Shown: piece by piece, positions 52,010 through 64,000 of the stretch
How the letters are laid out: the number at the start of each line of letters is the position of its first letter
How positions within the stretch are numbered: position 1 is the stretch's first letter
From: Prinia subflava
Taxonomy: Eukaryota > Chordata > Aves > Passeriformes > Cisticolidae
DNA length: 64,000 nucleotides
NCBI RefSeq assembly: GCF_021018805.1
Contig: NC_086248.1
Span: 49,729,485 to 49,793,484 of the forward strand
Direction: 5' to 3'
Made by a program: the position numbers and the translations under genes
Notes under the pieces: generated by a model
The model's database searches: none
Seen by the model: only the letters and a program-made list of their open reading frames with translations
Told to the model about the DNA's origin: nothing

Positions 52010-52444
52010 CAACATACAACCAGTTTCACCTTCACCACAGCTTTCCATAAACCTACCTCCTGAAGGCCCTTCCAGGAGAGGCCCAACATGTGATGAACTG
52101 ACTGCAGGCTCCCTTCACTATCCCTCTGCATCAATGTAGGGGAGGAGGTTACACAATTGGGAATAAAATTAAGCCCAGGAAAGATGAAGGGATGGGGAGA
52201 AAGTGCTCTTTTAAGATTGATTTTACTTCTCATTATCCTACTTTGATTTGATTAGTAATAAATTAAATTCCTTTTTCCCAGATCAAGTCTGTTTAGCCTG
52301 TGATGGTAACCGATGAGTGATCTCTCCCTCTTATATTTCAACTCAAAAGCCTTTCATTATAATCCCTCCCCTCTGTTCAGCTGAGAAGGGTGATAGAGTA
52401 GCTTTGGTGAGTGCTTGACATGCAGCCAGGGTCAATCCAACACA
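52010..52444 (+). mobile_element. Solo LTR of an avian endogenous retrovirus (degraded)
   Basis: From about 52140 the sequence follows an avian LTR that I remember: a GC-poor U3 end, AATAAA at 52257-52262, and a U5 with GATCTCTCCCT near 52320 and GCCAGGGTCAAT near 52425, ending in CA at about 52444. No primer-binding site or gag/pol/env frame follows, so it is probably a solo LTR. The left boundary is uncertain and the family name is not assigned. Confidence 0.65.
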
Positions 52445-52455
52445 CTAAATAAAAC

Positions 52456-53031
52456 TGCTGGAGTTTACCCTGGTAAGCAGCTAATTACGACACTGCCACT
52501 TGCTCACTACTGCCAAAGTGGGACAGGGAAGGGAATCGGAAGGGTAAAAGTGGGAGAACTTATGAGCTGAGATGAAGATTGTTTGATAGACAAAACAAAA
52601 GCCCCACGCACAAGCAAAGTAAAACAAGGTATTCATTCACCACTTCCCATGGGCAGGCAGGCATTCAGCTGTTCCCAAGAAAGCAGGGCTCTATCAGGAA
52701 GAGCAGTGACTTGGGAAGGCAAACACTGTCACTCCTTCCTGCTTCCCCCAGGTTTATATGCTAAGCATTATGCCCTATGATACGGAATATCCCTATGGTC
52801 ACTTGGGATCAGCTGTCCTGGCTGTGCTCCATTCCAGCTCCTTGTATAACCCCAACCTCCTCACTGGAAGAGTGGGGTGAAAAGCCAAGAAGACCTTGAC
52901 TCTGTAAGCACAGCTCAGCAATAACTAAACCACTCCTGAATTACCAACACTTTCCAACACAAATTCAAAACATGGCACCCCACAAGCTGATACGGAGAAA
53001 ACTAACTCTACCTGAGCCAAACCCAGCAACA
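52456..53031 (-). mobile_element. Solo LTR of a second avian endogenous retrovirus family (degraded)
   Basis: On the minus strand this segment starts TGTTGCTGGGTTTGGCT at 53031 and ends CCAGCA at about 52456, in the layout of an abundant avian LTR that I recall. A TATA-like box lies near 52755-52760 (minus ATATAAA), with GACAGCTGATCCCAAGTGAC in the U3. No coding remains flank it. It converges tail-to-tail on the plus-strand LTR at 52010-52444, with only about 11 bases between. Confidence 0.7.
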
Positions 53032-53263
53032 TACTGAAAGCGTGTGCAGTATTTCAGCTGCCATTTGTGAAAATATTGTTAATTAAAAAATTAAGTTTAA
53101 AGCAGGAATAAATGAAAAAAAATTGAAGAAGATGAAAGCAAGTATGAGTGATAGAAAATTAAGTTTACACACTCCAATAAGCTCAAGCTAACAGTCACAT
53201 GGAAAGACTGCTTCTATAGGAAAAGCAAATTCAGTCTTGGGAACAGCATATTATCAGTCTCAC

Positions 53264-54118
53264 CTGAACATTATTTTCTGCAGTACCAAGAGCCACCTGA
53301 AGTTTTTGGCATTTTTCCCGTAGACTGGCAGCTTCATCCTGGACCATTTGCAATTCAGTTTTAAGCTTCCCCAGATTCTTCCGTAATACACTTTCCTGGT
53401 TCTGGAATTCTTTTCTTAGCTCCACTTCTTTCTCTTTGCAAGCATGTAGACTTTCTGCTGTAAAAAGCTGAGATCTTTTCAGAGAGTCAAGTTCATGTTC
53501 ATAGAAGGACTGTGCTTTGCTGAGTTTGCCTTCATAGTCCTCAATGAGCTTTTTTTTTTCCAGTCTTAATTCTTCAACTTTACTGTTCAAGTCTTCGAGC
53601 TCCAGTCTATGCAATTCCTCCAGTTTCTCTTGCCCCTTACTTAAAGTAGCATTCTGAGTCTGATGAGTCTTCAAAAGTTCTTGAATTTCAAGCCTGTGGG
53701 CAGCTTTTAAGTCTTCTAGAGCTGTACGCTTGTCCTTCTCATACTGTACTTGCAACTGTATGAAACTTCGTAGCCTTTCCTCAAATTTCTTTCTGATCTC
53801 TTCCACTTCCCTTGACATGGTCACTACACGTTGGACATGCTGAGCTTCTGCACAAAGCTGCATATCTTCAACTCTATCCTTATATGCTTCAAATTCTGTC
53901 AAGGCCTGATGTTTCATCTTTTTATGATCTTCCAGTGACTCTTCCAAAACCTGAATCTTTCTCTTGAGATCCATTTCTTCTGCCACTTTACTTTTATACT
54001 GCAAGATTTTCTCTCTGGTCTCTGCAAGAATTTGTTGGATTTCTTCTTCGTGAGCATCCTTAAGAGCTTGGATAGCTGCTTCATGTTCATCATTTTTAGT
54101 ATTCAAAGCATATATTAC
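53264..54118 (-). CDS. FAM184A: FAM184A exon 2 (large exon, FAM184 domain)
   Basis: This 855-nt, phase 0-0 exon encodes residues about 54-338. It opens VIYALNTKNDEHEAAIQALK and closes LGTAENNVQ. It carries the family-defining N-terminal region, with EEEIQQILAETREKILQYKS, EAYKDRVEDMQLCAEAQHVQ and ELDSLKRSQLFTAESLHACK. The whole exon is a long, charged, heptad-repeat coiled coil with no membrane segment or signal peptide. The donor is CAG|GTGAGA and the acceptor TTTGCAG|GTAATA. An in-frame ATG spans the acceptor (54124), but the true start is expected in exon 1, outside the window. Confidence 0.96.
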
Positions 54119-55465
54119 CTGCAAACATGAAATAATATTGTATTATATTAAGAGAAAAGGCATTCTGGTTGTATGTAAAATCCTAAGAAAAACATACCTA
54201 GGTACTCTGAAAGCTTCTCCACCAATCTGGCTTGTTTTCATCACACAAATAAGACACCAAATGTTATTAAAGATGTAGCTGCATAAATGCAGTATTAGTC
54301 ATGATATTCTTACATATCTTACAGAGTAGAGTAGTTTTTCTGTTCTCCTTAAATCCCTAATTTTTCCAATGAAAGCTTTGTCTTTATATCCATGTTGTTG
54401 CTGTAAATACACTGGAGGGAAAAGCACATTTAAAAATGCAACACTCCCCACCCCCAAACTGATTTAAAATAGCTCAAAGCACAGACTAAAAAAAAAAAAA
54501 AATTGAATAGGTCTTCTGTTGGAAAATAACACACAGAGTGTATATCACAACTGGAACAAAAACCATATCTCAGATCCCTCCTTTCCAAATGCTACATGTT
54601 CTTAAATATTTCATTTCAGAAACATCTAAAATGCAAACACTAGTTATTTTGGATTGTGATCTTGATGGTTGCCCAGATACAATTTCACTTTTGACAGCTT
54701 ATGTAGTAAACATTCTGTGTATCCTAAGGTCTAAAGTCCCTCACTACATAAATTCACCAACTTGCCAGCGAGCAAGTCAGCTGAACGGGAAAGTTCAGGG
54801 CAGGGCAGCCAGCAATCTGGGGAGCCCAGGGAGCCAAGCAGTTCAGGAAGGCTGTGAAAGCAGCAAAACCACCAGCATTCAATGAAAGTTTTAAGATAAC
54901 CAGATATATCCTAAGGGAGGTTTCAACCACACCACAACACAGTAGATCATCATCTTGGTTTTTAACTAGGAAGTAAGGATAAGTGTGTGTGTCTGTATCT
55001 GTATATATCAGTGAATAAATTCATGCAATAGGTGGGGTTAATGCAATCTTTTGCTTCAAGAACTCCAGCAATTCTCCCCATACTTCCTAGAGACACAGGA
55101 AGCAGAGGTATAAAACACATCTGAACAAAAAAAAGTCTTCTCATTAGTGTAACTTGTATACCCCAAAAATTAACAAGAAGCAACAACAAAGAAGCAGGAG
55201 GGGATGGGTTTTTTTCACTGAGGACAGAACCTAGACCAGTCCTCCATCAACACTGAACCAGCCAACAGAGGAAGGTTGCGCTGGCTTGCCCTCAAGGCTG
55301 GGAAATGTGAAGAAGGCACAGAATTGCTCTCCTAACACCAAGCAAAAACCTCTATGCCCCAGAGACTAGAGATATCTACAGTCAAGTTTTCAGATGAGCC
55401 ACTAAGCTCAAAAGAGTTCTCATAAGTCAAAGAGTAGGTTTCAAGACTTTGGCCATGGTGTACTT

Positions 55466-55480
55466 TTGTTTGTTTGTTTG
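55466..55480. repeat. Short (GTTT)n repeat
   Basis: About four tandem GTTT units occur in intron 1. No function is apparent. Confidence 0.6.
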
Positions 55481-58400
55481 AACAAAAGTCCAGACACTTT
55501 ATTCTAAATTTTATGCCTAAAACAACATATCCCCTTCTGTTACCTGAGCCACAAAATCCCAAAAGGACAGGCTTTAGCTTGCAATTGAAAAGAAAAAAGA
55601 AAAAGAAAAAAGTTCTGAAACAGCATTAGATGTAAAAAACCCAAACCCCCCAGCCTCACTTATCTTTATATTGCAGGAATTAACTTAAAAATATCACAAA
55701 AAAACCCCACTTTAACTTACTTACTCTAATTCAATTCTTTAACATCTGTACTTGCTATTTAATGAAAGAGAAAAATCCCCAGGTTTTCCATAGGTTTGGC
55801 AACTTGTTTTTAGTACTACTTACACATCTGCAGGTATCAAAGACACTTTCGGCTTTCTTCCTCCCCAGATTAAAAAAAATAATTTTAAAAAATCCTATTT
55901 TGACTGAGTTTCATGGTACAGAGACTCATAAAACTCTACCTAAACATTACAAAAAAATTACAACTAAATCACATGCAATTTCATTAGCAAAATCACAACT
56001 ATCACTGAAATGCCCTTCACCCATGGTTTCAACCTATTTTATTCTTAGTGTCTTTGGTGATGCCAACAGTAACTTCTGATCACAAGGCTTTCACCGTCCT
56101 CCTGTTACCAACAGTCTCAGCTATTGGATCGCAAAGGTTTGTTTCCCTGTTGATTCAATTCCTTGTTCATATCAAAAATGACTTGAAAACAGAGGGTTCG
56201 AGGTTTTTCTAAATATTATGTGCACTATCTTGCACGATTAGACCTTAGTTTTGGTTAGAGAAGTTGGACAATGTAGTTTAAAAGGTACTATAAAATAAAA
56301 TAAATCTCACACTTAGGGTCAGGTTATTATAATAAGCAATTGCAGAACACTAGGTCGAATCCCACACTCAAAACAGCCCTTGACTTTTGTCCTCGTGCAT
56401 GGAAGTGCCATAATGTTCCTCCTTTCAGGCAGCATTCCAGTCTCAAGTTATGCAGCACTACAATCTGCAGAAAGCATAAATCATAGAGCATTTTCAAGGG
56501 TATTATGATTTAGCAGTGGAAACCTCACTGAAAATTCCAAGTGAAAAATAAATCCATGTGCAATGCCAAATTTGGAAGACATCTTTAAATTCTCATCATT
56601 GACTTGCTCCTTACTGAAAGCACTGAACAGCAACAAATTCAACTCCAATTCAAGCAGGACTTGTTCCCTAAATGAAGGGCATTAATATCTAATGGGAAAT
56701 GTAAAAAAAAAAATGCATACAACTGAATGTTGCATCATAGTATATGCCTTAGAGCAGCCCGAATTCCAGCTCCATTAAATTACTATAAACCTCAGTATTT
56801 TTAAAGAAATGGAATAGCTGTATCAGATTTTATCTTTGATAATTTGATGCACTGTATTAATATAGGAACACAGGGAAAAAAGTCTGTACTAAACTGAAGC
56901 AAAAGCAACTTAACAGCACCTCAACAAAATGCAAGCAGAAATTGAAGTACCTTGGAGCAAATGAATACATTTTAAGTTCTAGCTAAAATAAATAGTTCCT
57001 TCTCAAGTAAGTTTCTGAAAACTGAAAAGCAGTAAGGTGGCAAACATTGGAGGTAGGTAGATAAAACAAATTTTGCACGCTCTATTTTTAAATGAGAGAA
57101 TGAACTCCTGGTAAGCATGCTTGTAAATGCTCTTTAAAATGCTTTAAAAAACACCAGCAGCTTTTTTTAGTACAACTGCATAATACTAAGAACCATAAAC
57201 TGCTTATTTGAGTAATTCATATTTTTCCAGCTCTACTCTAACTGCACATAGCAATTCTTATCACATGATAGGAAAAAAAAAAACATGCTTTACTGAATTT
57301 TCAGTCAGCATATCATTTCAGAGGGACAGACAGAATCATACTCTATAAGGCTACTGAGATTGCCAGCTAATATTTTTTATACAAAACAGTAACATAATTA
57401 ATAAGAATCTACTGAAATACTGTGTGCATTGGTCTGAAGAACTACAACAGAGTAAGTTAGTACCAATAACAGCAATAACCTTGGTTGTACCAGGAATTAT
57501 TGGATTGTTTAGTTATGTTCTATGTGGTAAGGTGAAACAAGTCAGTCCCTGTGCTAGCTTTGGTGTTTTGAGCTACATGGAATACAAATAACAATTCCCG
57601 TTCCACACTGCTTGTGACTAAAAGACAAAAATTTGGCTGAGAAATATTTTCTACCCCAAACCAGATGTTATGTTTTGGTTTGGAAAGCTGACCAATTCTT
57701 GCATAGTCAGCTCTACTTCGGTCATCTGCTCCTGCCAGCAATTCAGTTAGGACAGAATGCTTTTCTGATCACAAATGTGTAATTCACCTTAATACTAGAA
57801 CTGAGTTACAAGTTATTTTGCCAGACAGAAAACCATAATATATGGCTCTATGAAAATATTCCAAAAAATGTGCATGGTTCATTTTCTCTCATATTACATC
57901 AAGACAAGAGCTGATACCTGTGAGGAAAAAACATCACTACACATCTTACACAAATATCTATCTTATGACTTTGGTAAACCTCCATTTCAGACTTGGTCTG
58001 TGGGTCCCTGGGTCAGAGTACCGTGTTCAGCCTTGCTCAGGTGAACTGTTGTGTTCCCAGTGCTCCCAGAGAGCTGCTGCTTGAACACCAGTCTGAAACA
58101 CCAGAGCCTTCAGAGGCATCCCTGGATTTTGTCAGTGCTGCCTGTCTCTGGGATGAACCACAAAAGTACAGTGCCAACAAGAAATGCTAGTGCATAACCT
58201 GCTAATGATTTTTAAGATGTGGACCAATGTGCCCAACCTACCCTTGATCTCTGTGGATAGGTAAGAATCCCTTCACATAGGAAGTAGTAACATATACTGA
58301 AAAACAGTAAAAAGTGCAGCCGATTGCAAACAGAAAAGTTCAGTCCACAAAACAGCAAGAAACATAAAAAACATTGCAAGCATTATCACTAACTAATTTT

Positions 58401-61039
58401 GTGTAGGAATGTTTCATCTATGATAGTCCAAAACAATCTTATTTTTTGGTACAATGGGTATTGCATTATTTTTTCCCCTTTTCTTCCTGTTGACCAAATA
58501 ATATCAAAAAATGAGACATATTATATTTAAGCATTTAAAATTTACGTATTATGACCAATGTAAGACAAAATAAAATACCCTAGTTAATAGCCAGCAAAAG
58601 TTTGTTTTACAGGACAAATTTCTTCTCCTTAGTACATTGTAAGAATACAATGATACAGCAAAGTACTTCAAAGCTACTCAAAACTGCTTTCATAAAAGCT
58701 GACCACAATCACGGAGTACAGTCTTACAAATGTATTACAACATACAAAAGTTGACAGACACTTATAATATGTATACAAAAAAAATCCAAACCTCAAAACC
58801 TATATATGCCCATCTTTCATTCTTTTTTTTTTTTAATTCATATTAAAGAAACATCCATTTATCTAGAAAGATCTTTTGCTTCCTTATGGAAAATCCCACA
58901 AATAGAAGAAGCTTTGCCAATCAAGATCTTTGTATTGCTGATAACAACCTAGAAGGAAGACACTTGTTCTTCAGCTACATGGTTCATTTCAGGTCTTTCT
59001 AAGTACTTGGGCCAGTGTATTAGGAGCACAGTACAATGAGCACGAAGGGACAAATGTGGTCTGCAGCTGTTAAAAGGAGTGTCCCCTGCCAATTGCATCT
59101 CCCCCCAAAAAGCTGGTCTAACTATACCAGTCTTCCTTTGAGATAGAGGGCAAGAACTTGATTTTTTTTCCTAAGAAACACACTTTCACATGAAATTTTA
59201 TTATTAAAATATCCTTTATGCTATTCAACAGTCTTCATGTGTTAGCTCAAGTTATGCCTAAGTAAAACTCAGTATTTTATTCCTTTAGAAACCCTGAAAA
59301 CAAATACTGGATTACTTTTACTACAGCAACTAGCTTTCCAAAGCAATCTCTAATTACTTTTGCTTACAATTAGTTATTTAGAGAATGACTTAACTTTGTA
59401 ATGATTAATTGCATAATGACTTTATGAAGCTCAACATAATTTCTAAGTATTGAGCATTAAACAGATATCTACTACTACCCAGGGCTCTACCTTTAGATAA
59501 GAAGAATTTTTTTCATTTTCACACTTATTGACAGACACTTATATTTCATTTTCTGTAAAAGAGGATAAGTCCAAGGCCATGCACTGCTCACCAACAACTA
59601 CTCTGAGAATAAAACACAGGGGAAAAAAGTCATGTTTTATTTTCAGGTTTCCTGATGTTTAATACTATATACAGTAGGTATAACACCTCACAGGGGCCCA
59701 TACACCTAGAGGAGCTTTCTTCATGCTCCTAAATACCTGCTCCTCAAGCACCTGTAATCTGATGTTCTGATAATCCATTTTTGCTTTCAGAGCTGCCAAG
59801 TACAGATCAGTATCACATTTAACTACTTGACTTGCAATCCTTCCTGTGTTCTGTTTATTTGTGTATGGCCCACACTGAAATTTTAACTCTTCTGAATTGT
59901 CTGAAATTCCTACTGGTTTAAAAGATCTGCTTGCATTAACAGCTCACCATGTTTATAAATTATTACAGTGCCTGTACCTTAAAATTTAATTATCAGAAAA
60001 AGGAATGCCACAGTCCAATTAATCATGGAGCAGGAGGTGTCCTCACTCAAAGAGGGGCAGAGCATGCCTTGACACAGGGACAGAGTGGCCAAACAGGTCA
60101 GGTCATTCATTCACTGTGGCTTTTCTCCTCGAGTTGTACCAGACAGCAAATGAGAGCATTTCTGGGAGCTCCTCAAGAGCTTTATGCTACCACAGCCTAT
60201 CTTGGAAATATGCACTTTGTCCAAGGGATAGCCTTTATCAATCAGGTAACACAAATCAAAATCACGGCAGCAGGTAAAGCAACAGCTACAGAGCACTCTG
60301 TAATCTGATTCAACAAGAGTAGCACATTACCTGCACCTCTTTCCATAGCCCAGCACACTGAGCAGCAACTTGAGAATGGAATTCACAAGTTCAGGAGCCA
60401 GGCATTCAAAAGGGGTTTAAACCTGAGGCTTTGGGGCCAGGACACAACAATATGTGATCCTACAACTGATTGTAGCAATCAGTAGCAAACCAAGAAGGAG
60501 CTCACCCACGGCCAGAGGTCAAGTGGGCAATCAGGCCCTGTTGCTCCCTCTGCTCTAGATTTATTTACATTTTATTTTATTTCCAAGACTGGGTCTCACC
60601 AGTGAAATACAACCATAGGGGGACAAAAGGAGATTTGACAGAGACATCAATCAGCACATATGTGAGAGGGACAGGAGGAGATATTTGGGGACAACCCCAT
60701 TCCATTAAGCAGAGTAAATATAATACTGGATACAGTGACAGATGGCATCCTGATATAGCTAGCAGAAAATTCCTTTCTTTTCTTACATGGTTATTTTGGA
60801 TGTGCTGCATTCAAAAAGGGAAAAGTGGGGTATCTTCCTCATCACAGCAAATTATAATGGAACAAAGGAATTTAATAACTGTACCCCATTTTCTGAGGAA
60901 GAAAAAGAACAGATATCTCTTACAAATATGTATCAAAATAAAATTTTTAAAAAGGAGGGAAAAGGAAAAATACGGTTCACTTTAAAAAGGCTTTTAAAAG
61001 AATCATGACCTGACTAAGGTGTGACAGACAAATACAATG

Positions 61040-61262
61040 CTGCACTGCCCAAATCAGGAGGAATTTCTCACTGAGACTGTTATCAAGAATGGGCATGGGC
61101 TGCTCCAGGGAAGTGGTGGAGTCACCATCCCCAGAGATGTTCAAGAAACAACTAGACATGGCTCTTAGTGCTATGGTCTAGCTGATATGATGGTGTTTGG
61201 TCATAAGCTGGACTCAATCTTGGACACCTTTCCCTACAATAATGACTTTATGCCTCTATGAA
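61040..61262 (+). mobile_element. CR1 LINE 3' tail fragment
   Basis: This is the 3' untranslated end of a CR1 element. GGAGGAATTTCTCACTGAG opens it, and GTGGTGGAGTCACCATCCCC, TGTTCAAGAAACAACTAGAC and GATGGTGTTTGGTCATA follow in the standard order. It ends in a degraded terminal repeat (CCTCTATGAA). It is the best preserved of the three CR1 pieces here, about 220 bases, 5'-truncated and noncoding. Confidence 0.88.
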
Positions 61263-64000
61263 ATATGATACAACCCTCAGAATATCTTCAGCTGAGGCAA
61301 AAATTCAGGTGCAAAACAAGCAGTTGTGATGTCAAACAAACAAGAAACACCAATTAAATGGGAAGAGCTATATCAAGATAATATCACAGGACTATGAGGG
61401 ATGGGTTGTGTATGCAGTTTAGTAACACTAGAAATCTCTAGTCAGTGGCCAAGACGCCATTAAAGAATGCTGCAGATGGACAGGCAAGTGGCCAGATTGA
61501 ATTCAACTGATTTTCAGGAATAGAACATCTTAGAATTATAAGTAAAAGCCAGAACCAAAATATTTTTCCCAGGAGGAAAGAAGTAGATTTAAGACCTTGA
61601 CAGAAAGATAAGAAGCAGCTGGACAGAAGTGCAACTCTTTACTCTAAACCAAATTAGGGAAGACATCACCATTAGTGCTTTGTATGACCTGGCACTTAAT
61701 CCCCCACTTGGCTACTACATGACATCTATTTCTGAGAGAAATGCTCAGCTGTCCTACTCTGGCATTGCTGTCTCTAATGGAGTTATGTAAGTTTACAGGG
61801 TTCAGCAATCCAGTGGTGTACAGTTACATTGCACTGTTCTCAAACAGAGAGATTGCTAAGCAATATATTTATCACCTGTGTGACTGAGACATTTAGTTTT
61901 GTTAGCTGTACATAAGTTTGCTTTCTTTGCCCAAGCATAAAACCAGCTTGCAGAATAAGTCAAAATGGAGTTTAATGTAAGTTTCAACCTCATTATGACA
62001 TCAAAAATATTTTCATGATGACAGGATTCAATACAACACAAGAATATGATGAAGAAAGACTGTTATCAAAGAGAGAAAAATTGTTTAGAAATCGCTTTAA
62101 AGGTTAGTCAGAATGGGAACAAATTCTGGCAGAAAACAGTTTAAAAATTTTGTAATGGCTCCTTGAAAATCAATCCTTATTTTTAAACTTGACCAATACT
62201 TGTAAATCAAGCTGAATGGGACTAAACTTCAAACTTGCTTAACTGACAGAGAGCTCTACTATACAAATATTATCAAAATACAACAGTTATTTACAATGCT
62301 TCTAAGATTACTTCAGCATTATGACTTAAAAATTATTTGTTCATCCCAAATCATCAGCATCATTTCAGAACTACATTACAGAGAAAATAGAGATGCCATA
62401 TTTCCGTCTGCTTTAATCAACTGCTAGCCAAAGTAAGTTCATCCTTTCCTTTTCCAGTTTCTGTATTTAGTATCGTCAAATTACATCCTAATGGTCAGCC
62501 AAGCCACAGTTAATGAAACTGGATTTTTTTTCCCAGACAATGTCATTCAGGAAGTTCTCTCACTCTATCTATTTTTAGAAGGAAAATATACTTTTTAGTT
62601 CACCAATCATTCCTTTTCTTAACAAAAAGCAAAGTCAATTACTCCTTGAAAAAGCATCCATAGAAGAAAAACAGCCTTTTGGTGCAAAACATGAGATATG
62701 GCACTGAAGAAGTGGGTTGTCTTCAGTAGGATCTAATGCCTTAAAGGATGACATTCACTGACATTGAAGCAATGAGAGCCTAAAAGGATGAACAGAAGTT
62801 GAAATTTTCTGCAAAGTATATTTCAATAACAAATCCACCACACTTAGAGAATCTCAATTTGGAGAGAAAAAACCAATCATATAAAAGCAGTGAGATTAGT
62901 CAGCTGATTCCATTTATTGTCTGAAAGCAAAGCTTAAGTATTTCTATTTTGTTCTGAAATCAATCCTTTTTTGAAAACACCACTATAAGTAATGTCTAAT
63001 CCAGTCATAAGCAATTATATTGATATAAATTATAATTTAGGTCTCCCTTTTTTACTAAACTGGGGTAAATTATCCTTCATACAATCATATCACCTGTACT
63101 TTCACCTACTGTATTTATGTCAGAAAGAAACATTTAAGTCATGTAGTTATCTGTACTACACAGAACAAGTTATAACATTCAAAATAATCCGAATTCTAGA
63201 AGTTTACTCTCCCATTTCCTTCTAAATCTATTTCCTAGCTTTATCATTCAAGCTAGCTTTCATTATAGTTCAAGACTAAAAACTTACTCTTAAATCTTAA
63301 TCTATTTCACCTCCAAATCTAACTCCCTATTAACTTTCACCATCTGAAGTGTCATGTTTTTAAACATTTATTTTTCAATAGATGTTTATGATGAAAACAT
63401 GTCTGGTCATTGCCTGGTTTTAGATTTTTCAATATTTGGCTTAGAAACACATAGCTTTTTAATAACTAAGGGTATGCAAGCTGAGTTGTCCTGTTTTTTA
63501 GGAAAATATAATTTATGTGTAAGTACCCACTAATAATGGGAACTGGCTTTAAATATTTAGAATGAAAGGGATTTGTTTTTTCTTTTATTTGGCAAGAGGG
63601 GAAGAAAGAAAAGCAGAGATGATAGAACAACAACTGCAGAAATGTAAAGTAAAATGAAGCATTTCCATTTTGAAATCTGCTCTAGAGGATATCCAAAGCA
63701 ATATTTCTGAGTGCCATCACCTGAAAATGTCACAAGTACTTTTGGATAATTGTAAATGAAGTTGACACTAAAGAAAGACAATCTCTTTTCCTCTTAGTTT
63801 GCTCGTAAACCTGAGAGAAAGGCATAGTCAGCATTATCACTCATACACGTTGTTCATTCTTATGAAGAGTCCTCAAGTGTTGAGCTGATGAAAGTGTTAG
63901 AAAAAGGTGGGTGTTTTTGTATTCAGTTTTCCCAAAAAAACCCAGCAGTACTGTATGACAAGCCAGAGAAAAGGTCTTTCCAGTTTCCTCTTCCCCACCA

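Larger units (their letters stand above)
50264..53263 (-). other. FAM184A: FAM184A intron 2 (repeat-rich)
   Basis: This 3.0 kb intron has been colonised by mobile elements. It carries a CR1 fragment at about 50.73-51.65 kb and two solo LTR-like elements at about 52.01-53.03 kb. Together they fill roughly two thirds of the intron. Confidence 0.8.
9317..64000 (-). other. FAM184A: FAM184A gene span in this window (exons 2-18, coding exon 1 missing)
   Basis: FAM184A encodes a long, largely alpha-helical coiled-coil protein of poorly defined function; the family-defining domain (Pfam FAM184) lies near the N-terminus. Seventeen coding exons were assembled from sequence. Each has an AG acceptor and a GT donor, except one clear GC donor, and all phases join without a frameshift or internal stop. 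The sum is 3264 nt, 1087 codons plus stop. Human FAM184A is 1140 residues in my memory, with a first exon of about 53 residues ending just before VIYALNTKND. Exactly that exon is missing here, so it lies beyond the right edge after an intron of at least 9.9 kb. Residue numbers in the exon entries assume a 53-residue exon 1. MCM9 lies downstream in the same orientation, the order I recall for the human locus. Confidence 0.92.
54119..64000 (-). other. FAM184A: FAM184A intron 1 (partial, right edge)
   Basis: At least 9.9 kb of intron follows exon 2 on its 5' side. No GC-rich segment typical of a first exon and promoter is present, so exon 1 is beyond 64000. It holds a CR1 tail at 61.04-61.26 kb, a GTTT repeat at 55466-55480 and homopolymer runs. 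The more GC-rich patches near 54.75-54.88, 58.0-58.2 and 60.0-60.6 kb were not assignable. Confidence 0.75.

Noticed and set aside
60030..60600. GC-richer segment in intron 1, possibly an old repeat or exon.
   Set aside because: I could not match it to any family or protein, and its frames (up to 119 codons) lack splice support.
1..64000. tRNA, rRNA, CRISPR array, bacterial-type operon or phage features.
   Set aside because: None was seen. The window is ordinary vertebrate nuclear DNA and the absence of such systems is expected.

Overview
This window is vertebrate nuclear DNA, almost certainly from a bird. It is AT-rich apart from one CpG island, its genes are split by GT-AG introns, and its repeats are avian: CR1 LINE tails and two solo LTRs of types I remember from bird genomes. 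Two protein-coding genes are recognisable, both on the minus strand in tandem: MCM9 at the left, with only its first coding exon visible, and FAM184A from about 7.7 kb to beyond the right edge.

Layout: 1-3156 is the first coding-region intron of MCM9. 3157-3466 is the MCM9 start exon (103 codons plus 1 nt). About 3130-4470 is the CpG island with GC boxes and an exact E2F-type site 70 nt upstream of the MCM9 ATG. About 4.5-7.7 kb is intergenic. About 7.7-9.3 kb is the probable FAM184A 3' UTR. 9317-54118 holds 17 FAM184A coding exons, numbered 2-18 here. 54119-64000 is intron 1, and coding exon 1 lies outside the window.

The 17 FAM184A exons sum to 3264 nt (1087 codons plus stop) with every splice phase compatible and no internal stop. 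With the roughly 53 residues I recall for human exon 1, this gives 1140 residues, the human length as I remember it, so the gene looks intact and full length. It encodes a long coiled-coil protein with a disordered C-terminal tail.

Introns hold three CR1 fragments (34.2-35.1, 50.7-51.65 and 61.0-61.3 kb), a convergent pair of degraded LTRs (about 52.0-52.44 and 52.46-53.03 kb), a probable ancient repeat (24.5-24.9 kb) and short simple repeats. No tRNA, rRNA, CRISPR array or operon was seen. I found no convincing undescribed system. The most interesting signals are a GC-AG intron, a junction with two equivalent splice registers 4 nt apart, the E2F site at MCM9 and the tail-to-tail LTRs. Comparisons to human proteins and avian repeats are from memory, not from a search.
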